From NCBI RefSeq assembly GCF_041435335.1, contig NZ_CP108430.1, positions 4,681,501 to 4,745,500 of the forward strand: a stretch of DNA of 64,000 nucleotides, written 5' to 3'. Below, one piece after another: positions 1 through 9,129 of this stretch. A model generated the notes under the pieces. The model was not told the DNA's origin and made no database searches. It worked only from the letters and a program-made list of their open reading frames with translations. Position numbers and translations under genes: made by a program. Source of the stretch: Streptomyces sp. NBC_01283 (GTDB lineage Bacteria; Actinomycetota; Actinomycetes; Streptomycetales; Streptomycetaceae). How positions within the stretch are numbered: position 1 is the first letter of the stretch; the number at the start of each line of letters is the position of its first letter.

Positions 1-719
1 GCTTGGGCGCAGGCCCTGATGCCGGCGGCGTCGGGGCGCAGGGAGGCGCCGTGGCGCTTGGCTCCGCGGACGACGACGAAGAGGTACACGGCGGCCATCG
101 CGCACTGGGCGATGACGGTGCCCCAGGCGGAACCGGCGATGCCCAGGCCGGCGCCGTAGACGAGGGCCACGTTCAGGACGCCGTTGGCGACGAAGCCGCC
201 GATCGCCACGTACAGCGGGGTCTTCGTGTCCTGCAGTCCGCGCAGGACACCGGTGGAGGCGAGTACGACGAGCATGGCGGGGATGCCGAGCGAGGAGATG
301 CGCAGATATGTGATCGCGTACGGGGCTGCGGTGTTCGATGCGCCGAAGAGCTCCACGATCGCGGGTGCGGCGGGCAGGACGACGGCGATGACGGCGGCAC
401 CGAGCAGGAGGGCCAGCCAGATGCCGTCCATGCCCTGACGGATGGCGGCCTGGAGATCTCCGGCGCCCACCCGGCGGGCGACGGCTGCCGTGGTCGCGTA
501 GGCGAGGAAGACGAAGACGCTCACGGCGGTGGTGAGGAGCGCCGAGGCCACGCCGAGTCCGGCCAGTTGCGCGGTGCCGAGGTGGCCCACGATGGCGCTG
601 TCGGCCATCACGAAGAGAGGCTCGGCGACAAGTGCGCCGAAGGCGGGAACGGCGAGGGCGATGATCTCTCGGTCATGCTGTCGCCGAGCGGCCTTGGTCG
701 CCGCGGGAGCCTGTGTCAT
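1..719 (-). CDS. MATE family efflux transporter, 5' part (gene continues beyond window start)
   Basis: The N-terminal 239 codons of a multidrug and toxin extrusion (MATE/DinF-like) membrane exporter are present; the C-terminal half lies outside the window. The ATG start reads MTQAPAATKAARRQHDREII and is followed by alternating hydrophobic helices. Family signatures are visible: an early PAFGALVAEPLFVMADSAIVG stretch with ADSAIVGHLGT, then a VLRGLQDTKTP-type segment in the middle and a GFVANGVLNVALVYG-type helix. Such proteins exchange cations for organic cations or drugs across the cytoplasmic membrane. It is divergent from dnaB across about 460 bp. In S. coelicolor a MATE gene also precedes dnaB as I recall, so this is a syntenic core gene. 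The substrate is unknown. Confidence 0.85.
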   Translation of the reverse strand, partial: MTQAPAATKAARRQHDREIIALAVPAFGALVAEPLFVMADSAIVGHLGTAQLAGLGVASALLTTAVSVFVFLAYATTAAVARRVGAGDLQAAIRQGMDGIWLALLLGAAVIAVVLPAAPAIVELFGASNTAAPYAITYLRISSLGIPAMLVVLASTGVLRGLQDTKTPLYVAIGGFVANGVLNVALVYGAGLGIAGSAWGTVIAQCAMAAVYLFVVVRGAKRHGASLRPDAAGIRACAQ

Positions 720-907
720 GCACACCAATCTAATCTTCCACAGGTAAGAGATGCAATGTATCTAAGACCCTTACTAGGTCTCGAGTCGGACACTCTTCGA
801 GGCGCTGTTCGGCGCGATCTTGGGCCGACTGGGGAAGTTTTTCTTCTGCACAGCCGGTGGATGCGAAAGCTGCAGGTCAGGGTGGGTTTCTGGAGTAGGT
901 TGAGTGC

Positions 908-996
908 TTGTTCACAGGCCTGTCCACCGAGCCGTGCACAGGTTTGGCGGGGTTCTCCACAGCAACGCGCCCGTCATCCACACCGCCTGTGGATAA
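908..996. promoter_or_regulatory. Cluster of DnaA boxes upstream of dnaB
   Basis: The 460-bp gap between the MATE gene and dnaB (720-1179) contains several matches to the DnaA box TT(A/G)TCCACA. On the plus strand: TTGTTCACA at 908-916, TTCTCCACA at 953-961 and TCATCCACA at 974-982, each with one mismatch. On the minus strand there is a perfect TTATCCACA at 988-996. A weaker copy (CTGTCCACC) starts near 920. The remaining gap shows no convincing gene. The location suggests DnaA binding near the helicase promoter, either as a regulatory site or as a titration site. Binding is inferred from sequence only. Confidence 0.6.
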
Positions 997-1179
997 CCAG
1001 ATTGGCTGACGGTGGCCGCGGGCCTACCGTGGTGCGGCGCCCCCCTCGTGATCCTGCCTCGGAAAGCCCGAAAATCCGACGCGTCAGAACCGGAGTTGGG
1101 TCGCTCATTTGTCAGTGTCGTGCCGTAAGAAAGAGGGGCACGGCTAGGTCCGCGCGGCGGACGTGAGGGAGGTGGCCCG

Positions 1180-2658
<1,479 letters not shown>

Positions 2659-2698
2659 CGGACGTGGGGACGGTCCCTGGCGTGTGGGGTGCTGCTGC

Positions 2699-3265
2699 TC
2701 AGCGCCTCGTCTCGTACCTGGTCAGGACCACGCCGCCGGTAAGCGTCCGCGTCTCCACCAGGTTCAGGTTCACCCAGCTGTCCAGCGCGGTGAAGAACGG
2801 CGTGCCGCCTCCCACCAGGACCGGATGGGCGGCGATCACGTACTCGTCGATCAGCCCGGCGCGCATGGCCGCCCCGGCGAGCGTCGCGCCACCGATGTTC
2901 ATCGGGCCGCCGTCCTCGGCCTTCAGCCGGGTGATCTCGGCGATCGCGTCGCCGGTGACCAGGCGGGTGTTCCAGTCGACCTTGTCGATCGTCGAGGAGA
3001 ACACCACCTTCGGCGTGTCCCGCCAGTTCCGCGCGAACTCGATCTCCGCCGGGGTGGCGTTGGGCTGCTGGTCGCCGGTCGGCCAGTAGGAGCTCATCGT
3101 CTCCCATAGCTTGCGCCCGTACAGCGACAGGCCACTTGCCTGCTCGTGGTCGAGCCACCACTGGAACAGCTCCTGGCTCGGCGGCCCGCCCCAGCCGATG
3201 TCGTCGCCGGCCGCGGCGATGTAGCCGTCCAGGGTCAGGTTCATGCCGTAGATCAGTTTCCGCAT
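2699..3265 (-). CDS. Dihydrofolate reductase family protein (RibD C-terminal domain)
   Basis: The 188-residue protein belongs to the RibD C-terminal/DHFR-like fold, NADPH-dependent reductases related to the riboflavin enzyme. Visible family features: MRKLIYGMNLTLDGYIA at the start, GRKLWETMSSYWP, an internal VVFSSTIDKVDWNTRLV, then GGPMNIGGATLAGAAMRAGLIDEY and HPVLVGGGTPFF. It is a stand-alone domain and does not carry the deaminase half of RibD, so it is most likely an accessory reductase of unknown substrate rather than a riboflavin gene. The ATG at 3265 is favoured because GGAAGG lies just upstream and homology begins exactly there; an in-frame extension upstream looks non-coding. It is convergent with dnaB across a 40-bp gap. 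Confidence 0.85.
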   Translation of the reverse strand: MRKLIYGMNLTLDGYIAAAGDDIGWGGPPSQELFQWWLDHEQASGLSLYGRKLWETMSSYWPTGDQQPNATPAEIEFARNWRDTPKVVFSSTIDKVDWNTRLVTGDAIAEITRLKAEDGGPMNIGGATLAGAAMRAGLIDEYVIAAHPVLVGGGTPFFTALDSWVNLNLVETRTLTGGVVLTRYETRR

Positions 3266-3445
3266 GGCCCAGCCTTCCGTCCGTGGGTGTCCGGCGTACA
3301 GACCAGCGTGGCGCGGGAAACTCATCGGTGCGCGATCTGGGCTCGCCGGTGGTCCTCGTGCTCGGGGCTCAGCGTGAGGCACGCGGCCGACACGGGCAAG
3401 CGCCTGATCAGTGGGTGAAGGGTCTGAGATCAGTCGTCGCCACGG

Positions 3446-4459
3446 TCACGGGATGTCGAGCAGGACCTTCCCGACCACGCCCTCTTCGAGCGCCGCGTGG
3501 GCTTTGGCTGTGTGTTCCAGGGGGAAGCGGTGTAGTGGCATTCCGGCCTCCTCACCCACGCGCAGGGCGCCCGCGTCCACGGCTGCCGTGACGTCGGTGA
3601 GCGCCTGCTGCTTCGCGGCGGGCGGCACGGTGTAGACGAAAACGCTCTGCCAGCGCAGGTTCGCCGCCAGCGAGGAGAGCACCGGGATGGAGAGCTGTTC
3701 GCCCTCGCCGCCCGAGTAGTAGGCCACCACAGCACCCTGGGCGGCCACCGCGATGTCGAGAGCGGTGTTGGCGCCGGGCGCGACCTCCACGATGATGTCG
3801 GCGCCGTTGGGGGCGAAGGCCAGGATCTCCGCTGCCGCGTCCTGCGTGCGGTAGTTGACCGCGCGGTGGGCACCGGCCGCGTGTGCCAGCGCTGCCTTGG
3901 CTGGGCTGCTGACTGTGGTGATGACACGCGCCCCGGCCCAGCGGGCGAGTTGGATGGCCGCGTTGCCGACCGCGCCCGCGCCGCCTGCCACCAGGACCGT
4001 CAAGCCTTCCAGGGTGCCGGGTGCGATGCGCCCCGGCCCGCCGTCATGAACGGTCAGTGCGCGGTGGGCGGTCAGGGCCGGAATGCCCAGGGCCGCACCG
4101 AGCTCGAACGGGGCATGGTCAGGCAGGGCGACGGCATGCCGGTCGGGCACCAGCGTGTACTGCTGTGCCGTTCCCCAGGGCCGCTCCCATGCCGCCTCCC
4201 AGATCCACACCCGCTGCCCGACCCGCGCCGGGTCGATCTGTGAACCGACGGCATCGATCACCCCGGCACCGTCCTGGTGGGGCACCTGCCAGTTCATGCC
4301 CGTCGGCAGTGCGCGCCTGCGGCTACGCCAGTCGGTGGGGTTGACGCCCGAGACGTGCACACGGACCCGTACCTCGTCCGGGCCGGGCTCGGGCACCGGA
4401 CGCTCGACGAGCTGCAGGACCTCGGGTCCGCCGGCAGCCGTCCGGATGACGGACTTCAT
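3446..4459 (-). CDS. NADPH:quinone reductase-like zinc-less MDR oxidoreductase
   Basis: A 337-residue medium-chain dehydrogenase/reductase of the quinone oxidoreductase type. The N-terminal GroES-like domain begins MKSVIRTAAGGPEVLQLVE and contains VHVSGVNPTDWRSR, DGAGVIDAVG and QRVWIWEAAWERPWGTAQ. The NADPH-binding Rossmann segment is LVAGGAGAVGNAAIQLARWAGARVITT, followed by AHRAVNYRTQD. The zinc-binding cysteines of alcohol dehydrogenases are missing, which fits a quinone or enone reductase. The start is set by the SD AGAGGGG about 9 bp upstream of the ATG. It is divergent from the serine hydrolase gene across 226 bp. The substrate is unknown; a role in quinone or aldehyde detoxification is inference. 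Confidence 0.88.
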   Translation of the reverse strand: MKSVIRTAAGGPEVLQLVERPVPEPGPDEVRVRVHVSGVNPTDWRSRRRALPTGMNWQVPHQDGAGVIDAVGSQIDPARVGQRVWIWEAAWERPWGTAQQYTLVPDRHAVALPDHAPFELGAALGIPALTAHRALTVHDGGPGRIAPGTLEGLTVLVAGGAGAVGNAAIQLARWAGARVITTVSSPAKAALAHAAGAHRAVNYRTQDAAAEILAFAPNGADIIVEVAPGANTALDIAVAAQGAVVAYYSGGEGEQLSIPVLSSLAANLRWQSVFVYTVPPAAKQQALTDVTAAVDAGALRVGEEAGMPLHRFPLEHTAKAHAALEEGVVGKVLLDIP

Positions 4460-4685
4460 CTCGTGCCCCTCTTTCGCTCGCCTCAGCGCCCCACCTCTGG
4501 GAAGGCCGACGCCCGGGAAGAACGCCGCTCTGTACGGGGCATCGTCTGAACTGCTTGGTGGGGGCAGGTATTCCGTGGATCCGGTGAAACCCTGCCGCAC
4601 CCGCCCTGAGGCAGGCGGCCGGTCCGCGTAACGCGCTCGGCGGAATTCGCTCGACGTGCGGCTTCCGCGAAGGTGGACTGGGGGC

Positions 4686-6068
4686 ATGACATCACCGCGT
4701 GAAGAGTTGCTTCCCACCACCCGTCGAGCCCTGCTGCACCGTGTCGCCACCGCACAGGCGGAGGGGCGGGCGCCCTCGCTCGTCGCCTCGGTGTTCAGGG
4801 ACGGCGAGTTGGTGTGGACCGAGGGGCGCACCTGCGTCGAGGGGCACGCGCCCGACGAGGACGTCCAGTACCGCATCGGCTCGATCACCAAGACCTTCAC
4901 CGCCGTGCTGGTGATGCGGCTGCGCGACGAGGGCGCCCTCGACCTTTCCGACCCCTTGGACAAGCACCTTCCGGGTACTGCCGCAGGTGACGTCACCATC
5001 GCGGAACTCCTCGCGCATACCAGTGGGTTGGCGGCGGAGACCCCCGGTGAGTGGTGGGAGCGTACGCCCGCGTCGCAGCGCCCCGAGCTCGGGGATGTTC
5101 TCGGCGAGCAGCCCTTCAAGCACCCCACCGGGCGCCGGTTCCACTACTCCAACCCGGGCTATACGTTGCTCGGTTCGCTGATCGAGGCGCTGCGGGGGGA
5201 CTCCTGGGAAGCCGTGCTGCGTCGCGAGATCCTGGAGCCGCTGGGCCTGGACCGTACGAGTGCGCAGCCGCAGGCCCCGCATGCGGGTGGCTGGGCCGTC
5301 CACCCGTGGGCGGACGTGATGATGCCCGAGCCCGCCGAGGACCTGGGCCTCATGGCTCCGGCCGGGCAGCTGTGGTCCACGACGGCGGACCTGGGACGCT
5401 TCGCTGCCTTCCTGCTGGAGGGCGACGACCGGGTCCTGTCCGCCGACACGGTGCAGGAGATGCGGGCGCCCGCGTCGCCTATGGGCCCGGGGGACTGGGA
5501 CGTGACGTACGGCCTGGGGACGCAGCTGATCCGTGGGGACGGGCGCACTCTGGTCGGGCACGGGGGCTCGCTGCCGGGCTTCATGGCCGGACTGTGGGCG
5601 AGTGAGGCGGACGGCCTGGTGGCGATCACGCTGACCAATTGCACCTCCGGCCCTGCCGTGACGGCTCTGGCCTTCGACCTGCTGAAGATCGTCGCCGATG
5701 CCGAGCCCCGTATCCCCAAGGCCTGGCGCCCCCTGCGCGAGCTGGACGAGGGTCTGCTGGAGCTGGCGGGTCCCTGGTACTGGGGGACGAGCACTTTCGT
5801 ACTGCGACCGAAGGCCGACGGAGCGCTCGAGCTGACGCCCCTCACGGGCTATGGCCGTGGTTCGGGATTCCGGCCGGACGGTCACGGCGCCTGGACCGGG
5901 CTCGACGGCTACTTCGCCGGGGAGCGGCTGCAGGCGGTGCGGCGGCCCAACGGTTCGGTGAGCCATCTCGACCTGGGGTCGTTCTTCTTCACCCGGGAGC
6001 CGTACGACGCCGGGACGCCCGTGCCGGGCGGAGTGGACCCGGAGGGATGGCGCGGGCTTCCCTTGTAG
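4686..6068 (+). CDS. Serine hydrolase, beta-lactamase class C / D-alanyl-D-alanine peptidase fold
   Basis: A 460-residue cytoplasmic or loosely associated penicillin-binding-protein-like hydrolase; no signal peptide is evident. The catalytic triad of motifs is present: SITK with the nucleophile near Ser66 and Lys69, YSN near Tyr154 (HYSNPGYTLLGSLIEAL), and an HGG box in VGHGGSLPGF replacing KTG. About 120 residues follow the catalytic domain and end in a small beta-rich tail, as in many actinobacterial esterase/beta-lactamase-fold enzymes. The ATG at 4686 is favoured because the family's N-terminal pattern begins there. The gene is convergent with a GNAT gene and ends at a palindromic terminator that contains parS. 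True beta-lactamase activity is not implied; esterase or peptidase activity is equally likely. Confidence 0.85.
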   Translation: MTSPREELLPTTRRALLHRVATAQAEGRAPSLVASVFRDGELVWTEGRTCVEGHAPDEDVQYRIGSITKTFTAVLVMRLRDEGALDLSDPLDKHLPGTAAGDVTIAELLAHTSGLAAETPGEWWERTPASQRPELGDVLGEQPFKHPTGRRFHYSNPGYTLLGSLIEALRGDSWEAVLRREILEPLGLDRTSAQPQAPHAGGWAVHPWADVMMPEPAEDLGLMAPAGQLWSTTADLGRFAAFLLEGDDRVLSADTVQEMRAPASPMGPGDWDVTYGLGTQLIRGDGRTLVGHGGSLPGFMAGLWASEADGLVAITLTNCTSGPAVTALAFDLLKIVADAEPRIPKAWRPLRELDEGLLELAGPWYWGTSTFVLRPKADGALELTPLTGYGRGSGFRPDGHGAWTGLDGYFAGERLQAVRRPNGSVSHLDLGSFFFTREPYDAGTPVPGGVDPEGWRGLPL

Positions 6069-6117
6069 TGGCGCGGGCTGCCCTCGTAGGAGCCTGCCAC
6101 CGCTGGTGAGAGTCGGA

Positions 6118-6153
6118 TGGGGCGTCGTGTTTCACGTGAAACACGACGCCCCA
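6118..6153. terminator. Perfect 36-bp palindrome between convergent genes, probable bidirectional terminator centred on parS
   Basis: The left arm (6118-6135) and the right arm (6136-6153) are exact reverse complements with no spacer: TGGGGCGTCGTGTTTCAC and its mirror. It lies between the end of the serine hydrolase (6068, plus) and the end of the GNAT gene (6178, minus), where a shared terminator is expected. In RNA it would fold as an 18-bp arm with a small terminal loop taken from the centre. There is no U tract, which is common for streptomycete terminators. The centre is an exact parS site. Confidence 0.75.
6129..6142. other. parS site (ParB-binding centromere site), exact match
   Basis: GTTTCACGTGAAAC matches the Streptomyces parS consensus at all 14 positions. 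ParB binds such sites, most of which lie within a few hundred kilobases of oriC in S. coelicolor, and organises the segregating chromosomes during sporulation. This copy is intergenic and sits in the middle of a longer palindrome. Confidence 0.92.
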
Positions 6154-6177
6154 CCGGTTGACACATCAACAACAGCT

Positions 6178-6630
6178 TCAGAGCTGCAGCTTGAAGCCCA
6201 CATGCGATGCCGTGAACCCGAGCCGCTCGTAGAAGCGGCGGGCGTCGGTACGGGTGGCATCCGAGGTCAGCTGCACCAACTGGCATCCCTGCCGCCGGGA
6301 TTCATCGACGGCCCACTCGATGAAGCGGGTGCCGAGACCGCTGCCGCGTTCGTCGGCGTGGACGCGTACGCCCTCGATGATCGACCGAAGCGCTCCCTTC
6401 CGGGACAGGCCCGGAACGATCGTGAGCTGGAGCGTGCCGACGACGCGGCCCTCGCGCACGGCGACGACCTGATGCTGGTTCGGGTCTACTGCAAGGCGTT
6501 CGAACGCGGCGAGGTACGGAGTGAGGTCGTCCGGCGACTCGCGCGCGCTGCCCAGAGGGTCGTCGGCGAGCATCTCCACGATGGCGGGGATGTCGTCGGC
6601 GACTGCCGGGCGTATCTCAAGATCTCCCAT
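6178..6630 (-). CDS. GNAT family N-acetyltransferase
   Basis: A 150-residue single-domain GCN5-related acetyltransferase that transfers acetyl from acetyl-CoA to an unknown amine. Visible motifs: LEIRPAVADDIPAIVEML at the N-terminus, VVGTLQLTIVPGLSRKG as beta4 region, IEGVRVHADERGSGLGTRFIEWA carrying the acetyl-CoA pyrophosphate loop (R-G-S-G-L-G), and DARRFYERLGF near the C-terminus, the standard helix before the last strands. It is followed on the same strand by nothing for 110 bp until the parS palindrome. It lies 66 bp downstream of the MarR gene on the same strand and could be cotranscribed with it. Confidence 0.92.
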   Translation of the reverse strand: MGDLEIRPAVADDIPAIVEMLADDPLGSARESPDDLTPYLAAFERLAVDPNQHQVVAVREGRVVGTLQLTIVPGLSRKGALRSIIEGVRVHADERGSGLGTRFIEWAVDESRRQGCQLVQLTSDATRTDARRFYERLGFTASHVGFKLQL

Positions 6631-6696
6631 GAGACGCAGCCTATGCAGCCACCGGCCTGTCGGACAGGGCAGGCCGCCGCTCGACGTCCACAGCCC

Positions 6697-7155
6697 CTAC
6701 GCGGGGACCCGCACCGCTTCGACGGCCCTGACCAGTGGAGTGAGCTCCGGGTTCAGCGCCGCCTCGTCGAGTGCCTCGCGCAATGCGGCGTCATTCGTGG
6801 GGCGCGCCTCGGCGAGGAGTGCGGTGCCCGACTCGCTGACGTCCGTGTAGATGCCGCGGCGGTCAGTGGGGCACAGGTAGCGGGACAGCAGCCCGCGGTC
6901 CTCGAGCCGGGTGACCAGGCGCGTGGTGGCGCTCTGGCTGAGCACGACGGCGTCGGCGACCTGCTTCATCTGCAGATGGCCGCCCTCCCCGTCGTGCTGG
7001 CGGCTGAGGACGTCCAGCAGGGAGTACTCACGCACGCTTAGGTCGTGCTTGGCCTGCAGGGCGCGCTCGATGTGGGTCTCGATCTTCCCGTGGAGCAGGG
7101 AGAGCGCGCACCAGCCCTGCGCAAGGGCGGTGAGTGCGGGGTCCGTCGCTGTCAT
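6697..7155 (-). CDS. MarR family transcriptional regulator
   Basis: A 152-residue winged-helix regulator. The dimer helix starts LTALAQGWCALSLLHGKIE, the recognition region is MKQVADAVVLSQSATTRLVTRLEDRGLLSR, and the wing is LCPTDRRGIYTDVSESG with the conserved DRR. The ATG at 7155 is preceded by GGAGG at suitable spacing. It is divergent from an MFS exporter with a 140-bp gap that holds a palindromic element, the usual layout for a MarR repressor controlling an exporter and itself. The inducer is unknown. Confidence 0.93.
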   Translation of the reverse strand: MTATDPALTALAQGWCALSLLHGKIETHIERALQAKHDLSVREYSLLDVLSRQHDGEGGHLQMKQVADAVVLSQSATTRLVTRLEDRGLLSRYLCPTDRRGIYTDVSESGTALLAEARPTNDAALREALDEAALNPELTPLVRAVEAVRVPA

Positions 7156-7220
7156 GGCTCTTGTTCCTCCGTCCCGGAGCTGCTGCGACCAGGGTAGTCC
7201 ACCGCCGCAATATCCAGCGG

Positions 7221-7250
7221 TTGCAAGTAACCCGCGTATGCAACTATTGT
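7221..7250 (+). promoter_or_regulatory. Probable promoter and MarR operator for the exporter
   Basis: TTGCAA (7221-7226) and TATTGT (7245-7250) are separated by 18 bp and could be the -35 and -10 boxes reading towards the MFS gene. They overlap an inverted repeat, TTGCA (7221-7225) and TGCAA (7239-7243), that also touches the minus-strand promoter region of the marR-type gene. Binding by the neighbouring regulator would block both directions. Assignment is by position and symmetry only. Confidence 0.5.
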
Positions 7251-7295
7251 GGACGCAAGCTAAGCGCACCTGCAATCGTCTTGGAAGGTAGAACC

Positions 7296-8504
7296 ATGCC
7301 TCTCGCGCTACTGGCCCTCGCGATCGGGGCCTTCGGAATCGGGACCACAGAGTTCGTGATCATGGGGCTCCTCCCTGAGGTCGCGGGTGACTTCGGCGTT
7401 TCCATCCCCACGGCCGGTCTTCTCGTGACCGGTTACGCACTCGGCGTCGTACTCGGCGCTCCCCTGATGACGGTCCTCGGCACCCGCATCTCGCGCAAGC
7501 GCATGCTGATGCTGCTCATGGGCCTGTTCATCGCGGGAAACCTGCTCTCCGCGGTAGCCCCGGTCTTCGGCGTCATGCTGGCGGGCCGCGTCGTCGCCTC
7601 GCTCGCCCACGGTGCCTTCTTCGGTATCGGCTCCGTCGTCGCGGCCGAACTGGTCGCGCCACAGAAGAAGGCCGGAGCCATCGCCATGATGTTCACGGGC
7701 CTGACCGTGGCCAACGTGGTCGGAGTGCCGCTCGGTACGCTCGTCGGGCAGACCCTCGGCTGGCGCGTCACCTTCGCCATCGTCGCGGGACTCGGCGTCA
7801 TCGGCCTCGTCGGCATCGCCAAGCTCGTTCCTGACCTGCCCAAGCCCGAGGGCGTACGGCTGCGCCACGAGTTGGCCGCGTTCCGCAACGTGCAGGTGCT
7901 GCTCGCCATGGCGATGACGATCCTCGGCTTCGGCGGAGTCTTCGCGGCCGTCACCTACCTGGCGCCCATGATGACGGACGTCGCCGGCTACGCGGACTCC
8001 TCCGTCACCTGGCTCCTCGTCCTCTTCGGCCTCGGCATGGTCGCGGGCAACCTGGTCGGCGGGAAGTTCGCGGACCGCGCCCTGATGCCGCTGCTCTACA
8101 TCTCGCTGAGCTCGCTGGCCGTCGTGCTCGCCCTCTTCACCCTCACCGCACACAACAAGATCGCGGCAGCCGTGACCATCACGCTCATCGGCGCGCTGGG
8201 CTTCGCCACCGTGCCGCCGCTGCAGAAGCGGGTGCTCGACCAGGCCTCCGGCGCCCCGACGCTCGCCTCGGCCATGAACATCGGCGCCTTCAACCTCGGC
8301 AACGCGCTCTCGGCCTGGCTCGGCGGCCTCGTGATCTCCGCGGGCCTCGGCTACACCGCCCCGAACTGGGCGGGTGCGGCACTCGCGGGCTCCGCGCTCC
8401 TCCTTGCCGTCGTCTCGGCCGCGCTCGAGCGCCGCTCGGCCGCTCCCAGCCTGGTCGTCGCCGGCGTGACCCCCGTCGAGCAGCCGACGCCCGTCCACCA
8501 CTGA
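7296..8504 (+). CDS. MFS transporter of the DHA1 drug-efflux type
   Basis: A 402-residue, twelve-helix major facilitator protein in the cytoplasmic membrane. It starts MPLALLALAIGAFGIGTTEFVIMGLLPEVA, typical of the AraJ/YdhP/chloramphenicol-exporter branch, with GYALGVVLGAP, the loop 2-3 motif GTRISRKRMLMLLMG, and AFGRVVASLAHGAFFGIG-like helix 4. Homology begins at the ATG used, which has GGAAGG 8 bp upstream. The divergent MarR gene probably represses it, and the downstream haem-binding HbpS-like gene is 55 bp away on the same strand, so the two may be cotranscribed. The substrate is unknown. Confidence 0.9.
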   Translation: MPLALLALAIGAFGIGTTEFVIMGLLPEVAGDFGVSIPTAGLLVTGYALGVVLGAPLMTVLGTRISRKRMLMLLMGLFIAGNLLSAVAPVFGVMLAGRVVASLAHGAFFGIGSVVAAELVAPQKKAGAIAMMFTGLTVANVVGVPLGTLVGQTLGWRVTFAIVAGLGVIGLVGIAKLVPDLPKPEGVRLRHELAAFRNVQVLLAMAMTILGFGGVFAAVTYLAPMMTDVAGYADSSVTWLLVLFGLGMVAGNLVGGKFADRALMPLLYISLSSLAVVLALFTLTAHNKIAAAVTITLIGALGFATVPPLQKRVLDQASGAPTLASAMNIGAFNLGNALSAWLGGLVISAGLGYTAPNWAGAALAGSALLLAVVSAALERRSAAPSLVVAGVTPVEQPTPVHH

Positions 8505-8559
8505 CCCCCACCACCCCCACAAGCCCCCTCATGAGCACCACCGCACAAGGAGACACCCC

Positions 8560-8985
8560 ATGAGCACCACCACCCCCGCCGTCGCCCCGCTGACCACGCA
8601 GGACGCCGAGGCACTCGTCAGCGCGGCCCGCCGCGCGGCCGAGGCGGCCGAAGTCACGGTCAGCGTCACCGTCCTCGACGCGGGCGGCCATCTGCTCGCC
8701 TTCCGGCGCGACGACCGAGCCGTACTGATCTCCGGCGAGACGAGCACGCGCAAGGCGTACACGGCGCTTCAGCTCAACGCCCCGACCGCCGACCTCGTCG
8801 ACCTGGTCAAGCCCGACGGCCCCTTCCACACCCTGCCGACCGCCCTCGACCGGCCGCTGCTCTTCATTGCCGGTGGCGTGCCCGTCCACCGTGACGGCCG
8901 TCTGATCGGCTCCATCGGCGTTGGCGGCGGAGCCCCCGAGCAGGACCACGGGTTCGCCACGGCGGCCGTGGAGGCCCTCGCGTAG
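8560..8985 (+). CDS. GlcG/HbpS family haem-binding protein (DUF336)
   Basis: A 141-residue protein of the GlcG/HbpS family. Features: an N-terminal helix LTTQDAEALVSAARRAAEAAEV, the strand pair VTVSVTVLDAGGHLLAFRRDD, the helix ETSTRKAYTALQLNAPTADL and the C-terminal GGVPVHRDGRLIGSIGVGGGAPEQDHGFATAAVEAL. HbpS of Streptomyces is an extracellular haem and redox sensor partner, but this protein shows no signal peptide and is better called a family member. The SD AAGGAGA precedes the ATG. It follows the MFS gene by 55 bp and likely shares its transcript. Confidence 0.88.
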   Translation: MSTTTPAVAPLTTQDAEALVSAARRAAEAAEVTVSVTVLDAGGHLLAFRRDDRAVLISGETSTRKAYTALQLNAPTADLVDLVKPDGPFHTLPTALDRPLLFIAGGVPVHRDGRLIGSIGVGGGAPEQDHGFATAAVEALA

Positions 8986-9024
8986 TACGACTCCACGGGT
9001 ACGACACCGCGCGAGGCCATGACG

Positions 9025-9075
9025 AAGGCCCGCCCCCAAATACCGGGAACCATCGGGTGTTCGGGGGCGGGCCTT
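9025..9075. terminator. Strong hairpin between convergent genes
   Basis: A 13-bp perfect stem, AAGGCCCGCCCCC at 9025-9037 and its complement at 9063-9075, closes a 25-nt loop. It lies between the HbpS-like gene (plus) and a GNAT gene (minus), and the downstream strand ends in TTT. It probably terminates both transcripts. Confidence 0.8.
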
Positions 9076-9081
9076 TGCGTT

Positions 9082-9125
9082 CGGTCAGCGGGGTTCAGTA
9101 CTTACGGTCAGCGCGGTTCAGTACT
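9082..9125. repeat. Imperfect 21-bp direct repeat
   Basis: CGGTCAGCGGGGTTCAGTACT at 9082-9102 (21 bp, one base differing in the second copy) recurs at 9105-9125 with a 2-bp spacer. It sits between the terminator and the stop codon of the GNAT gene. It looks like a small tandem duplication without obvious function. Confidence 0.7.
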
Positions 9126-9129
9126 GCCG

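Noticed and set aside
3..1166. Long open frame (387 codons) on the plus strand over the MATE gene and the dnaB upstream region.
   Set aside because: It is antisense to the MATE gene, has Gly/Asp/Arg-rich composition and no domain, and would overlap the DnaA boxes; it is an effect of high GC.
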